DNA of 64,000 nt from Anisodus tanguticus (GCA_034509755.1 CM067547.1:49937859-50001858), one strand, 5' to 3'; numbered from the stretch's first letter, positions 41,335 through 51,355 are shown. Made by a program: numbers and translations. Notes: generated by a model not told the origin, from the sequence alone.

Positions 41335-41755
41335 TAGTTTGAGAAAAGAATAACTTCTAATTTCAGACTTTCTTCTTTTCTCCAATATCAATGACAATAA
41401 AATATGTTTTTCCTCCCTAAAAGGCTTATAGCAGAGAATCTCAAGTTGATTATTTATTTAAATCAATTAAATAATTAAATGTCATTGAGCAATATTGCAA
41501 GCATATGAGTACTAATGTCTTTCTCGTAGAATTGTTAAGACTTTCAATTTTGGAATCAAATTAAAAGCTAATTGACCGAAATTTAAGTAGATATTATTTA
41601 AGTTGTATTGGAAATTCTAAATATTATATAATTAACAACTTAATTTTCTCTCTTCTCTCTCCTCCTATTTTCATGCAAAACCTAATTCTTCGTAGATCTC
41701 AAGTTTGATCATGGCCTCCACGGCCGTCGATCAATCCACCACGGTGGTCGACAAA

Positions 41756-41771
41756 CCCCCCCCCCCCCCCC
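41756..41771 (+). repeat. 16-base C homopolymer inside a unit
   Basis: Other units have four or five C's here (acaaacccctccg); this one has sixteen. A nine-C version is at about 35,702. It is either slippage or a homopolymer error. Confidence 0.9.
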
Positions 41772-42142
41772 TCCGACGGACTTATAGGTCGCAGTATACC
41801 ACAAGGGAAGCAATAACAAAGCACATTATGCTAATCTCCTAAAATCGACAATGTTGAATTGTGGAGCACACGCGAATATTTAATTAATACCAATCAAATC
41901 AATAACTTTTTTACAAGGTGAACCATATGTCAGAAAAATATCACGGACCCAAAATACAAAAACTAATCAGCTTAATTATAGGGAATTATATTTTCATAAG
42001 ACATTTATTATGATTAATATGATCGTGCAATTCAAGTGAACAATAGTAAAGGATTATAATTTAATTTTACTATTGAGCTCGGTGTGTGTTAGCACATGTC
42101 GGGATTCATTAGTATATTAGTATGTATGAAATGTATCAACAA

Positions 42143-42212
42143 ATCAGAGTGGCGCAGCGGAAGCGTGGTGGCCCATAACCCACAGGTCCCAGGATCGAAA
42201 CCTGGCTCGATA
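42143..42212 (+). pseudogene. Initiator tRNA-Met copy 49, anticodon-stem deletion
   Basis: The copy is 70 nt. One G is missing from the anticodon stem (gtggcccat) and ctcgat replaces ctctgat. The rest is exact. Confidence 0.75.
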
Positions 42213-43009
42213 TAGTTTGAGAAAAGAATAACTTCTAATTTCAGACTTTCTTCTTTTCTCCAATATCAATGACAATAAAATATGTTTTTCCTACCTAAAA
42301 GGCTTATAGCAGAGAATCTCAAACTGATTATTCATTTAAATCAATTAACTAATTAAATGTCATTGAGCAATATGGCAAACATGTTAGTACTAATGTCTTT
42401 CTCGTAGAATTGTTAAGACTTTCAATTTTGGAATCAAATTACTAGCTAATTGACCAAAATTTAAGTAGATATTATTTAAGTTGTATTGGAAATTCTAAAT
42501 ATTAGATAATTAACAACTTAATTTTCTCTCTTCTCTCTCCTCCTATTTTCATGCAAAACCTAATTCTTTGATGATCTCAAGTTTGATCATGGCCTCCACG
42601 GCCGCTGATCAATCCACCACGGTGGCTGACAAACCCCCTCCGACAGACTTATAGGCTGCAGGTATACCACAAGGCAACAATAACAAAGCACATTATGCTA
42701 ATCTCCTAAAATCGACAATGTTGAATTGTGGAGCACACGCGAAAATTTAATTAATACCAATCAAATCAAGAACTTTTTTACAAGGTGAACCATATGTCAG
42801 AAAAATATCACGGACCCAAAATACAAAAACTAATCAGCTTAATTATAGGGAATTATATTTTCATAAGACATTTATTATGATTAATATGATCGTGCTATTC
42901 AAGTGAACAATAGTAAAGGATTATAATTTAATTTTACTATTGAGCTCGGTGTGTGTTAGCACATGTCGGGATTCATTAGTATATTAGTATGTATGAAATG
43001 TATCAACAA

Positions 43010-43081
43010 ATCAGAGTGGCGCAGCGGAAGCGTGGTGGGCCCATAACCCACAGGTCCTAGGATCGAAACCTGGCTCTGATA
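43010..43081 (+). tRNA. tRNA-iMet: Initiator tRNA-Met, near-intact copy 50 (one substitution)
   Basis: The copy is 72 nt with one C-to-T change in the T stem (tcctagg for tcccagg), leaving a G-U pair. It is the last core-type copy; the rearranged edge starts 80 bp downstream. Confidence 0.9.
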
Positions 43082-43162
43082 TAGTTTGAGAAAAGAATAA
43101 CTTCTAATTTCAGACTTTCTTCTTTTCTCCAATATCAATGACAATAAAATATGTTTTTCCTT

Positions 43163-43201
43163 GGGGATTGGTCAGCCACCGTGGTGGATTGATCAATGGC
43201 C
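43163..43201 (-). repeat. Inverted unit fragment at a deletion junction
   Basis: The stretch from ggggattggtcagcc to aatggcc is the reverse complement of the unit segment ggccgctgatcaatcc...ctgac. On its left the sequence is what follows a tRNA gene (aaatatgtttttcc), so about 320 bp of normal unit are missing. On its right the normal order resumes at gacaaggcagcaat. This explains the 545-bp spacing between tRNA copies 50 and 51. Confidence 0.85.
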
Positions 43202-43554
43202 GACAAGGCAGCAATAACAAAGCACATTATGCTAATCACCTAAAATCGGTAATGTTGAATTGTGGAGCACACACGAATATACAATCAATACCAATCAAAT
43301 CAATAACTTTTTTACAAGGTGAACCATATGTCAAAAAAAATATCACAGACCCAAAATACAATAAATAATTAGCCTAATTATAGGGAATTATATTTTCATA
43401 AGACATTTATTATGATTAATATGATCGTGCAGTGAAAGTGATCAATAGTAAAGGATTATAATTTAATTTTACTATTGAGCTCGGTGTGTGTTATAGCACA
43501 TGTTGGGGTTCATTAGTATATTAGTATGCATGAAATGTGTTAACAAATCAACAA

Positions 43555-43626
43555 ATCAAAGTGGCACAACGGAAGCGTGGTGGGCCCATAACCCACAGGT
43601 CCCAAGATTGAAACCTGGCTCTGATA
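43555..43626 (+). pseudogene. Initiator tRNA-Met copy 51, diverged
   Basis: The copy is 72 nt with G-to-A and C-to-T changes: caaag for cagag, gcacaacgg for gcgcagcgg, and ccaagattg for ccaggatcg. These are transitions, unlike the indel pattern of the core, so they look like true decay. Confidence 0.85.
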
Positions 43627-44429
43627 TAGTTTGAGAAAATAATAACTTCTATTTTCAGACTTTTTTTACCCCTTCTTTTCTTCAATATCAATGACAATAA
43701 AATATGTTTTTTCTTCCTAAAAGGCTTATAGCTAAGAATCTCAAGATGATTATTTATTTAAATCAATTAAATAATTAAATGTCATTGAGCAATATGACAA
43801 GCATATGAGTGCTAATGACTTTCTCGTAAAATTGTTACGACGTTCAATTTGGTAATCAAATTACTAGCTAATTGACCGAAATTCAAGTAGATATTATTTC
43901 AGTTGTATTGGAAATTCTAAATATTAGATAATTAACAACTTATTTTGCTCACTTCTCTCTCCTCCTATTTTCATGCAAAACCTAATTCTTCGTAGATCTC
44001 AAGTTTGATCATGGCCTCCAAGGCCGCTGAATAATCCACCACGGTGGCAGACCAACCCTCCGACAAACTTATGGGCTGCAAGTATACCACAAGGCAGCAA
44101 TAACAAAGCACATTATGTTAATCTCCTAAAATCGGTAATGTTGAATTGTGGAACACACGGGAATCTACAATCAATACCAATAAAATCAATAACTTTTTTA
44201 CAAGATGAACTATATGTCAAAAAAAAATCACGGACCCAAAATACAATAAATAATTAGCCTAATTATAGGGAATTATATTTTCATAAGACATTTATTATGA
44301 TTAATATGATCCTGCAATGATAGTAAACAATAGTAAAGGATTATAATTTAATTTTACTATTGAGCACGGTGTGTTTTAGCACATGTCGGGATTCATTAGT
44401 ATATTAGTATGTATAAAATGTATCAACAA

Positions 44430-44501
44430 ATCAGGGTGGCGCAGCGGAAGCGTGGTGGGCCCATAAGCCACAAGTCCCGGGATCGAAACGTGGCTCTAAT
44501 A
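44430..44501 (+). pseudogene. Initiator tRNA-Met copy 52, diverged
   Basis: The copy is 72 nt, with caggg for cagag, agccac in the anticodon stem, caag for cagg, ccggg, cgtgg for cctgg, and ctctaat. The acceptor, anticodon and T stems each lose a pair. Confidence 0.85.
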
Positions 44502-44860
44502 TATTTGAGAAAAAATAACTTCTAGTTTCATACTTTTTTTTTACCCCTTATTTTCTTCAATATCAATGACAATAAAAATATGTTTTTTGCTCCCAAGAAG
44601 GCTTATAGCAAATAATCTAAAGCTGATTATTTATTTAAATCAATTAATTGTCATTGAGCAATATGGAAAGCATGTCTTTCTCGTAAAATTGTTACGATGT
44701 TCAATTTGGGAATCAAATTACTAGCTAATTGACCGAAATTCAAGTAGATATTATTTCATTTGTATTGGAAATTTTAAATGTTAGATAATTTACAACTTAT
44801 TTTGCTCTCTTCTCTCTCCTCCCATTTTCATGCAATACCTAATTCTTTGTAGATCTCAAG

Positions 44861-44927
44861 TATACTTGCAGCATGTAAGTCTGTCGGAGGGGATTGGTCA
44901 ACCACCGTGGTGGATTGATCAACGGCC
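44861..44927 (-). repeat. 67-bp inverted unit segment
   Basis: The segment from tatacttgcag to caacggcc is the reverse complement of the normal ggcc...gtata segment (compare 46,595-46,662). About 18 bp that normally precede it, including the ATG, are lost. One breakpoint is at GGCC in an imperfect hairpin, tgatcatggcc / ggccgctgatca, present in normal units. Confidence 0.9.
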
Positions 44928-45277
44928 GACAAGGCAGCAATAACAAAGCACATTATGCTAATCACCTAAAATCGGTAATGTTGAATTGTGGAGCACACAC
45001 GAATATACAATCAATACCAATCAAATCAATAACTTTTTTACAAGGTGAACCATATGTCAAAAAAATATCACAGACCCAAAATACAATAAATAATCTGTCT
45101 AATTATAGGGAATTATATTTTCATAAGACATTTATTATGATTAATATGATCGTGCAATGAAAGTGATCAATAGTAAAGGATTATAATTTAATTTTACTAT
45201 TGAGCTCGGTGTGTGTTAGCACATGTTGGGATTCATTAGTATATTAGTATGTATGAAATGTGTTAACAAATCAACAA

Positions 45278-45349
45278 ATCATAGTGGCACAGCGGAAGCG
45301 TGGTGGGCCCATAACCCACAGGTCCCAAGATTGAAACCTGGCTCTGATA
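45278..45349 (+). pseudogene. Initiator tRNA-Met copy 53, diverged
   Basis: The copy is 72 nt, with catag for cagag, gcacag for gcgcag, and ccaagattg. It is the sister of copy 51 in the duplicated dimer. Confidence 0.85.
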
Positions 45350-46148
45350 TAGTTTGAGAAAAGAATAACCTCTAATTTCAGACTTTTTTTACCCCTTCTT
45401 TTCTTCAATATCAATGACAATAAAATATGTTTTTTCTTCCTAAAAGGCTTATAGCTAAGAATCTCAAGATGATTATTTATTTAAATCAATTAAATAATTA
45501 AATGTCATTGAGCAATATGACAAGCATATGAGTGCTAATGTCTTTCTCGTAAAATTGTTACGACGTTCAATTCGGTAATCAAATTACTAACTAATTGACC
45601 GAAATTCAAGTAGATATTATTTCAGTTGTATTGGAAATTCTAAATATTAGATAATTAACAACTTATTTTGCTCACTTCTCTCTCCTATTTTCATGCAAAA
45701 CCTAATTCTTCGTAGATCTCAAGTTTGATCATGGCCTCCACGGCCGCTGAATAATCCACCACGGTGGCAGACCAACCCTTCGACAAACTTATAGGCTGCA
45801 AGTATACCACAAGGCAGCAATAACAAAGCACATTATGCTAATCTCTTAAAATCGGTAATGTTGAATTGTGGAACACACGGGAATCTACAATCAATACCAA
45901 TAAAATCAATAACTTTTTTACAAGGTGAACTATATGTCAAAAATATCACGGACCCAAAATACAATAAATAATTAGCCTAATTATAGTGAAATTATATTTT
46001 CATAAGACATTTATTATGATTAATATGATCGTGCAATGATAGTAAACAATAGTAAAGGATTATAATTTAATTTTACTATTGAGCTCGGTGTGTTTTAGCA
46101 CATGTCGGGATTCATTAGTATATTAGTATGTATGAAATGTATCAACAA

Positions 46149-46220
46149 ATCAGAGTGGCACAGCGGAAGCGTGGTGGGCCCATAAGCCACAAGTCCCAGG
46201 ATCGAAACGTGGCTCTAATA
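46149..46220 (+). pseudogene. Initiator tRNA-Met copy 54, diverged
   Basis: The copy is 72 nt, with gcacag, agccac, caagt, cgtgg and ctctaat. It is the sister of copy 52. Confidence 0.85.
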
Positions 46221-46578
46221 TATTTGAGAAAAAATAACTTCTAGTTTCATACTTTTTTTTACCCCTTATTTTCTTCAATATCAATGACAATAAAAAATAT
46301 GTTTTTTGCTCCCTAGAAGGCTTATAGCAAATAATCTAAAGCTGATTATTTATTTAAATCAATTAATTGTCATTGAGCAATTGAGCAAGCATGTCTTTCT
46401 CGTAAAATTGTTACGATGTTCAATTTGGGAATCTGATTACTAGCTAATTGACCGAAATTCAAGTCGATATTATTTCATTTGTATTGGAAATTCTAAATAT
46501 TAGATAATTAACAACTTATTTTGCTCTCTTCTCTCTCCTATTTTCATGCAAAACCTAATTCTTCGTAGATCTCAAGTT

Positions 46579-46606
46579 TGATCATGGCCTCCACGGCCGC
46601 TGATCA
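46579..46606 (+). repeat. Imperfect hairpin around the unit's ATG
   Basis: Tgatcatggcc is followed by the spacer tccac and then ggccgctgatca, forming a near-perfect stem. The ATG lies in the left arm. The structure exists in most units and lies at the breakpoint of the inverted segments. Confidence 0.7.
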
Positions 46607-46860
46607 ATCCACCACGGTGGCTGACCAACCCCCTTCGACAAACTTACAGGCTGCATGTATACCACAAGCCAGCAATAACAAAGCACATTATGCTAACCTC
46701 CTAAAATCGGTAATGTTGAAATGTAGAGCACACGCGAATATACAATCAATACCAGTCAAATCAATTACTTTTTTTACAAGGTGAATCATATGTCAAAAAA
46801 ATATCACGGACCCAAAATACAATAAATAATCAGCTTAATTATAGTGAATTATATTTTCAT
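46584..46860 (+). pseudogene. DUF4283-like N-terminal remnant, the most open copy (unit 55)
   Basis: ATG at 46,584 opens MASTAADQSTTVADQPPSTN and continues through NNKAHYANLLKS and IPVKSITF. A one-base T expansion then shifts the frame; past it the shifted frame reads on into a GES-V-K stretch. In core units the same frame stops at cttttag or cttatag about 20 codons in, and again at aatatttaa; here those read cttacag and aatatacaa. This edge unit is thus closest to a once-coding ancestor. The peptide looks like the linker ahead of a DUF4283 domain in plant LINE ORF1/zinc-knuckle proteins, but no DUF4283 core follows. A pyrimidine-rich leader-like tract precedes the ATG. Family assignment is moderate at best. 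Confidence 0.45.
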
Positions 46861-47005
46861 AAGACATTTATTATGATTAATATGACCGTGCAATGAAAGT
46901 GAACAATAGTAAAGGATTATAATTTAATTTTACTATTGAGCTCGGTGTGTGTTAGCACATGTCGGGATTCATTATTATATTAGTATGTATGAAATGTATC
47001 TACAA

Positions 47006-47077
47006 ATTATAGTGGCGCAGCGAAAGCGTGGTGGGCCCATAACCCACAGGTCCTAGAATCAAAACCTGACTTTGATA
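47006..47077 (+). pseudogene. Initiator tRNA-Met copy 55, diverged, array end
   Basis: The copy is 72 nt, with attatag for atcagag, gcgaaag, cctagaatcaaaa in the T arm, and ctgactttgat. Acceptor pairs are lost. A run of eight T's follows at 47,109-47,116. The array ends 75 bp downstream of the gene. Confidence 0.85.
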
Positions 47078-47108
47078 TTTGAGAAAAGAATTTCTTCTAA
47101 TTTCAGAC

Positions 47109-47116
47109 TTTTTTTT
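47109..47116 (+). terminator. Strong Pol III-type T-run after tRNA copy 55
   Basis: Eight T's lie 32 nt after the tRNA end. Units 51-54 have similar runs followed by acccc. Core units lack this segment and keep only a TTTT further on, so the core family lost about nine bases including the stronger terminator. Confidence 0.6.
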
Positions 47117-47152
47117 ACCCCTTCTTTTCTTCAATATCAATGACAATAAAAT

Positions 47153-49000
47153 TTGATAACCAGGCTAATGGCGAGAATGTTGTCGGCAATATTAGTGTTT
47201 ACATCATTGAAACTGCTTAGGAGTAACAAAATGACGTTTCCCAGCGATATGTTCTTGATTTGTTTTGATATGTTTTTAGGTTATGGTTCACGAGATATAT
47301 TATATGAATATTATCGTTCGAAAAAAAATTGAGACCATTTCCCTCTCGTAATTCAATTTTATTATAATAGTGGGTGTTATTTCACTTCCTCATTTTCTGA
47401 TTTCGTTACTTCCTTCTTTATAGCTATTTCATTGTCGTATGTCATTGGACTCACAACATCCTTTTGACTTTGATTATTTACTAGGTGTGAGAGATTTTTT
47501 TAGTTAGCATACAATCATTGAAGAAATTTGATAATTATTATTTAGACTAGTATGATCATTTGAACTGAAAGCAACTTGATGTTGTATAGTGACTATTGAA
47601 AAGTTTGTTAAATAGGTGAACAATAAGTTTACAGATTTAATCAATGAAATAATGTCCATCAAATGAAGGGTTGGATTAATGTGTAGTTTATGTTTCACTA
47701 TTTTTGAATTCCTATAAATTTATGGAATCTAAGATATATTTTGTCAAAATATTTTATATATTATATTAATATTAAATTTTTTTATATCAGAATCATGAAT
47801 GTGGAATATCAATTATGACATAACACCTACCTAGAACCACATGCAAATAGGAGATGCTCCAACAATAGCCATAAGACTGTCTCGTTAACTAACACGCATA
47901 CAAATGATTTTACTAGAAAAATATTTTTGCTATTACTACACAAAAGATAGAAGAAGGCTACAAGTGTACAAGGTTCTATGACACTTCTCGTAGCACCATT
48001 GTTAGCCATAATGTTTCACAATTCATTGTTTAGACTTGTGTTATCGTTATGACTTATGGTACAATAAAGGTGTTAAAAGAAAAATTAATTGATACAACAA
48101 TTACAGATAAATATGGTGTAGCATCAAGTAGGTTAAAAATGCATACAAAGAATTTTGATGTCTTCTGAAGATAAAATTCTCATTAAGTTTTGCTCCTAAC
48201 CAATTATTTAATTATCGGTATTAAGTTCATGCTCCATTCTTGTTCTTATCATAACATTCACTTTGAATAGTAGGAATCATATTTTATTCAAAAGCACTTT
48301 ACTAATAAACAAGATATATTTTTGTAATATTTTACTCTTTCTATGCCAGCCAAAGCACACAAGGGTATTTTCTCTCTCTCAAAGTTTCTCTATGTTTTAG
48401 CTCTTAATAATCAGTTCTAAACATCATTTGTGAAAAAAATATATAAATTCTTGAAAATTTTAACATCACTAAAAATACGAAAGCGTATGATTCCAAAGAG
48501 ACTCATACGGATCATGGATAATTTCTATGAATCTAGAACACTATTCACTACATAACATAACGTTGATACCTATTTTTTAACTTTCATTATCTCAATTTGG
48601 TAAATGTCATGTAAGCCTTGGGAGTATCTAGCAACTCATGTTCAAGTTTAGAGTATTCTTCAAAACCCCATGATAACTAAGGATGTGAAGATGAAAAATA
48701 AAAACTTGAGAAACAATAGAAAAAAGATAGTAACGTGCCAATGTCTAAATCAAGTCTGCAAGTGTTACTAACAAAATATTGATTTTCTTGTACGATTTCT
48801 TGATCAAAGTAAAATATTATGTCATAAAGATAGCTCTTGTAACCATGACTTATTTGTGCTTAATGTTTTTGCCGATATTATTGAAAATATATCTACTTCT
48901 ATCTATATGGTTGAGTCTATTTCTCTATAGCATGCTAGACAAGAAAATGTTAATATATACCTCAAATATAAAAGAACATGCAATCACTTGATTTAATATA
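47153..49000. other. AT-rich intergenic DNA, no gene recognised
   Basis: The open frames here are short (60-70 codons) and have no recognisable domain. The composition is AT-rich with poly-A/T runs. I see no clear repeat, tRNA or transposon end except the array boundary on the left and the LTR start on the right. Confidence 0.6.
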
Positions 49001-51338
49001 TGTAACGACCCGTCCAGTCATTTTTAGCTAAAGTCTTTTATTTGCTTATTTTATCCTTTATGTGGGGTTTGTGACGTGAGGAGATGGGTGACACTGATCC
49101 CGAGGTTAAGTTTCACGAGTTTCGGATGAAAACCCAAAACTAAAATCTTTGAGTTGGATAGTTTGACTTAGGGTTGACTTTCGAGTAGATGGGTTCATTT
49201 CTGGGTTCAATCGCTTCCGGTAGCTCCGGAGGGTCATTTATTACATAATCGAGTCATTAGTTCGCTTCCCGAGACAATCACATGTAATTTGTGGCCTTAT
49301 TTGTAATATTTGGATTCTTGTTTTTTTGGGACGATTCTTTAGAAAAGTATGCCTTAGCTAGGTTAAATGGGAAATTTAAGGATACGAATGAGTTTGTAGC
49401 ACTATTTACCTTAGACGAGCATGTCTGGTTTGTGTCCGGGGGTCTTGGGAGTGTTTCGGGTGTTCGATAGGAGTTTGGCTTTAGTTCATGATTTCTAGTG
49501 TATGGTGTCCGCCTCGATGGCACCTTTGTCCGCTCATACGTGTCCGCCTCGACGGGAGGTCGACCCGTAGAAGTGGGATAGGGAAGTTGAGAGTGTCCGC
49601 CTTGGTGGATGGGACTTTCGCAGGGGCGGGTGCGCCTCTGCGAAGTCGGGTTCGTCGTGGCGCTAGGGCGAGCTATCAAGTGACTGCACCCCAGCGAGTG
49701 GTATGTTCACGGTGGCGGTCCGCACTAGCGAGGTTGATTCCGCTGGGGAAGAATCACTGTATCAGGTGTCCTATTTAATTACCTGGGTCAGATTTCATTT
49801 CCCAAAATAGTATACCTAGAACCTAGCGCCGCCAAAAGCTTTTTCAGAAGGTTAAGAGCAATTTCATCCTTTGGGTAAGAGATTTCCTTCCTTTCTGACT
49901 TAATTACTTATTTTTAAGTCTTTTAATGATGGTTTAGCATGTTTATAAGTTAAGGAAGATGAGTTGTAATTTCTTATGAGTTTAAGAGAATTAAATCCTT
50001 GATTTATGGGGGTGTTATGGATTAAATCACTTAGATTATTATGCATTAGTGATGGATATTAATAGATTATCATGTTGTAAGGTTTAATTTGAGTATAGAA
50101 ACCTATTTCAAATTGGGAAAAATTCTAGGGTTTCTAATTTGGGGCTTTTGGTTAAATGTTCAATTGAAGGGTCAAATGTGTGTAGTTTTCCAATTAACTC
50201 AAGGATATGATTACTTAGTATGTATTAGTGATATTTGGATACTAAAGTTTGAGTCTTGGTAGTGTGGGCCCGATGGAGGTATTTATAGTGTTGCTTTGTT
50301 AAGGATTATGTCCTCATTTGTTGTGTAAGCCTTATATTAATGAATAGTATATGCGTGAATAGACTTCGATCATCGCAAGACGCATAGGAAGGGAAAAGCT
50401 GTCATCGAGACTTGATCGTGTAGCGCTCCTGTTTGGTACAGAGGTAAGCTACGATTTAGTTTTTGAGACTTTGATAGAAGTGTGTAATTAGTTATAAATA
50501 TTTATGGGTATTGGTGTTTGGAGGTCCCACTCAAATGGTTCTGATGAACAGTTGAGTTGGCACTGGTGTTGAATTGTGATGATGGGTGATTTGGGAAATC
50601 AGCCTTTATGTTGATTTCGACTACTGATTGATTAGGCTTGTCGCCATTATATGGGTTTATCACCGTACTTGTTATCGTTGTGCTTATATATCACACATGT
50701 TTGATATGATATCTTGATTGTACATGAATTATATGTTGATTTATTTTTGGAAGCATGTGATATTCATCTCTATATTTATTGCATCTCATTATATCATGAT
50801 TCTTGCCTTATATGTGTTGCATTCATACACTCATAGTTCTGATGACATTGGTATTGGAGTGGTATGATTATGATGTGGGTCCAAGGGACCGGAAAGGTAA
50901 GAACAATGTTAATATTATGGCAACACTGACCACTAGCTCGAGATCACGTGACTGAGTTCAAGTAGTTAATCCCCAACTTTCAGGGTGAGGATGTTATCTC
51001 CAACATGCCCCGAGTTTGCTCTATCTATTTATTGTATTTATCTCTATTCTAGAGACACGTCTACAAATTCTAGATATGTATTGGTTTGGCACTATGTTGC
51101 CCTCTGTTTCAGACTTGTATCGTTATAGTGCTCTTGTATTGATAGACCATATCACTTGGGGGTTGTTGTTAATGTTTTAGACTTATATCATTCCGCATTT
51201 ATATTATAGACAGTTTATGTAGTATTTGTTATCTTTCCGCTTTTATTTGTGTCACATCATATTGATGATTTGGGAGTGGTTCACCTACAGGTGGGATGCG
51301 TAGGTGTCACTACGATTCCTAAAAAGAGGGTCACGACA
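49001..51338 (+). repeat. 5' LTR of the Ty3/gypsy element
   Basis: It starts tgtaacgacccgtcc and ends ggtcacgaca, giving the usual TG...CA termini over 2,338 bp. The first ~690 bp and last ~410 bp align with the 3' LTR. The middle, about 49,700-50,925, has no match there. A tatttaat box at about 49,768 is a candidate core promoter. Confidence 0.88.
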
Positions 51339-51341
51339 AAA

Positions 51342-51355
51342 TTAGTATCAGAGCC
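51342..51355 (+). other. Primer-binding site for initiator tRNA-Met
   Basis: The sequence ttagtatcagagcc starts four bases after the LTR. Tggtatcagagc would be the exact complement of the iMet 3' end with CCA; one base differs (tagtatcagagc). The element therefore used the same tRNA that the neighbouring array encodes. Confidence 0.9.

Larger units (their letters stand above)
43163..46583 (+). repeat. Tandem duplication of a ~1.72-kb two-unit block at the array edge
   Basis: tRNA copies 51 and 53 share the doubled caacaaatcaacaaatca and caaga-ttg changes. Copies 52 and 54 share ataagccacaag, acgtgg and ctctaat. The distances are 1,723 bp (51 to 53) and 1,719 bp (52 to 54). Both blocks begin with the same inverted fragment. 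A dimer formed and was then duplicated. These units also carry longer T-runs after the tRNA and lack the gagtact region in the even copies. Confidence 0.85.
1..47152 (+). repeat. Tandem array of ~868-bp units, each with an initiator tRNA-Met gene
   Basis: Fifty-five tRNA-bearing units lie head to tail; successive tRNA starts are mostly 860-871 bp apart (range 848-880), with one short unit of 545 bp at 43,010-43,555. Using the unit that starts at 12,702, the order is: tRNA gene (12,702-12,773), short T-run (12,815-12,818), AT-rich spacer, pyrimidine-rich tract (13,083-13,110), an ATG (13,150) opening a decayed frame, an AT-rich stretch, then the next tRNA gene. Units 1-50 are near identical apart from changes at CAG/CTG sites; units 51-55 are diverged. 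The array begins outside the window and ends at 47,152, where homology stops after the run caatgacaataaaat. It is a satellite-like array built on a tRNA gene. I do not recognise it as a named satellite. Confidence 0.97.

Noticed and set aside
510..43144. Minus-strand 61-78 codon frames ending ...LLIHFIHTNILMNPDMC in many units
   Set aside because: They run antisense through the tRNA gene and change frame with each small indel, so they are shadows of the repeat.
1..47152. CRISPR-like array
   Set aside because: The unit is 868 bp with no short direct repeats and spacers, and the context is a plant nuclear genome.
1..47152. Plastid or mitochondrial DNA insertion as source of the tRNA
   Set aside because: The tRNA has eukaryotic cytosolic initiator features (A54-type T loop, atcagag acceptor), and the flanks do not look like organelle gene order.
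1..47152. SINE array derived from tRNA
   Set aside because: The tRNA part is an exact gene in the best copies, with no poly-A or T tail, no tRNA-unrelated SINE body and no target duplications between units.
47504..48991. Short frames of 60-70 codons between the array and the retrotransposon
   Set aside because: AT-rich, no recognisable domain, no start context or splice signals I can support.
49278..49778. Frames of 96 and 133 codons in the LTR
   Set aside because: They overlap on opposite strands in the GC-rich part of the 5' LTR, and the matching 3' LTR breaks them.
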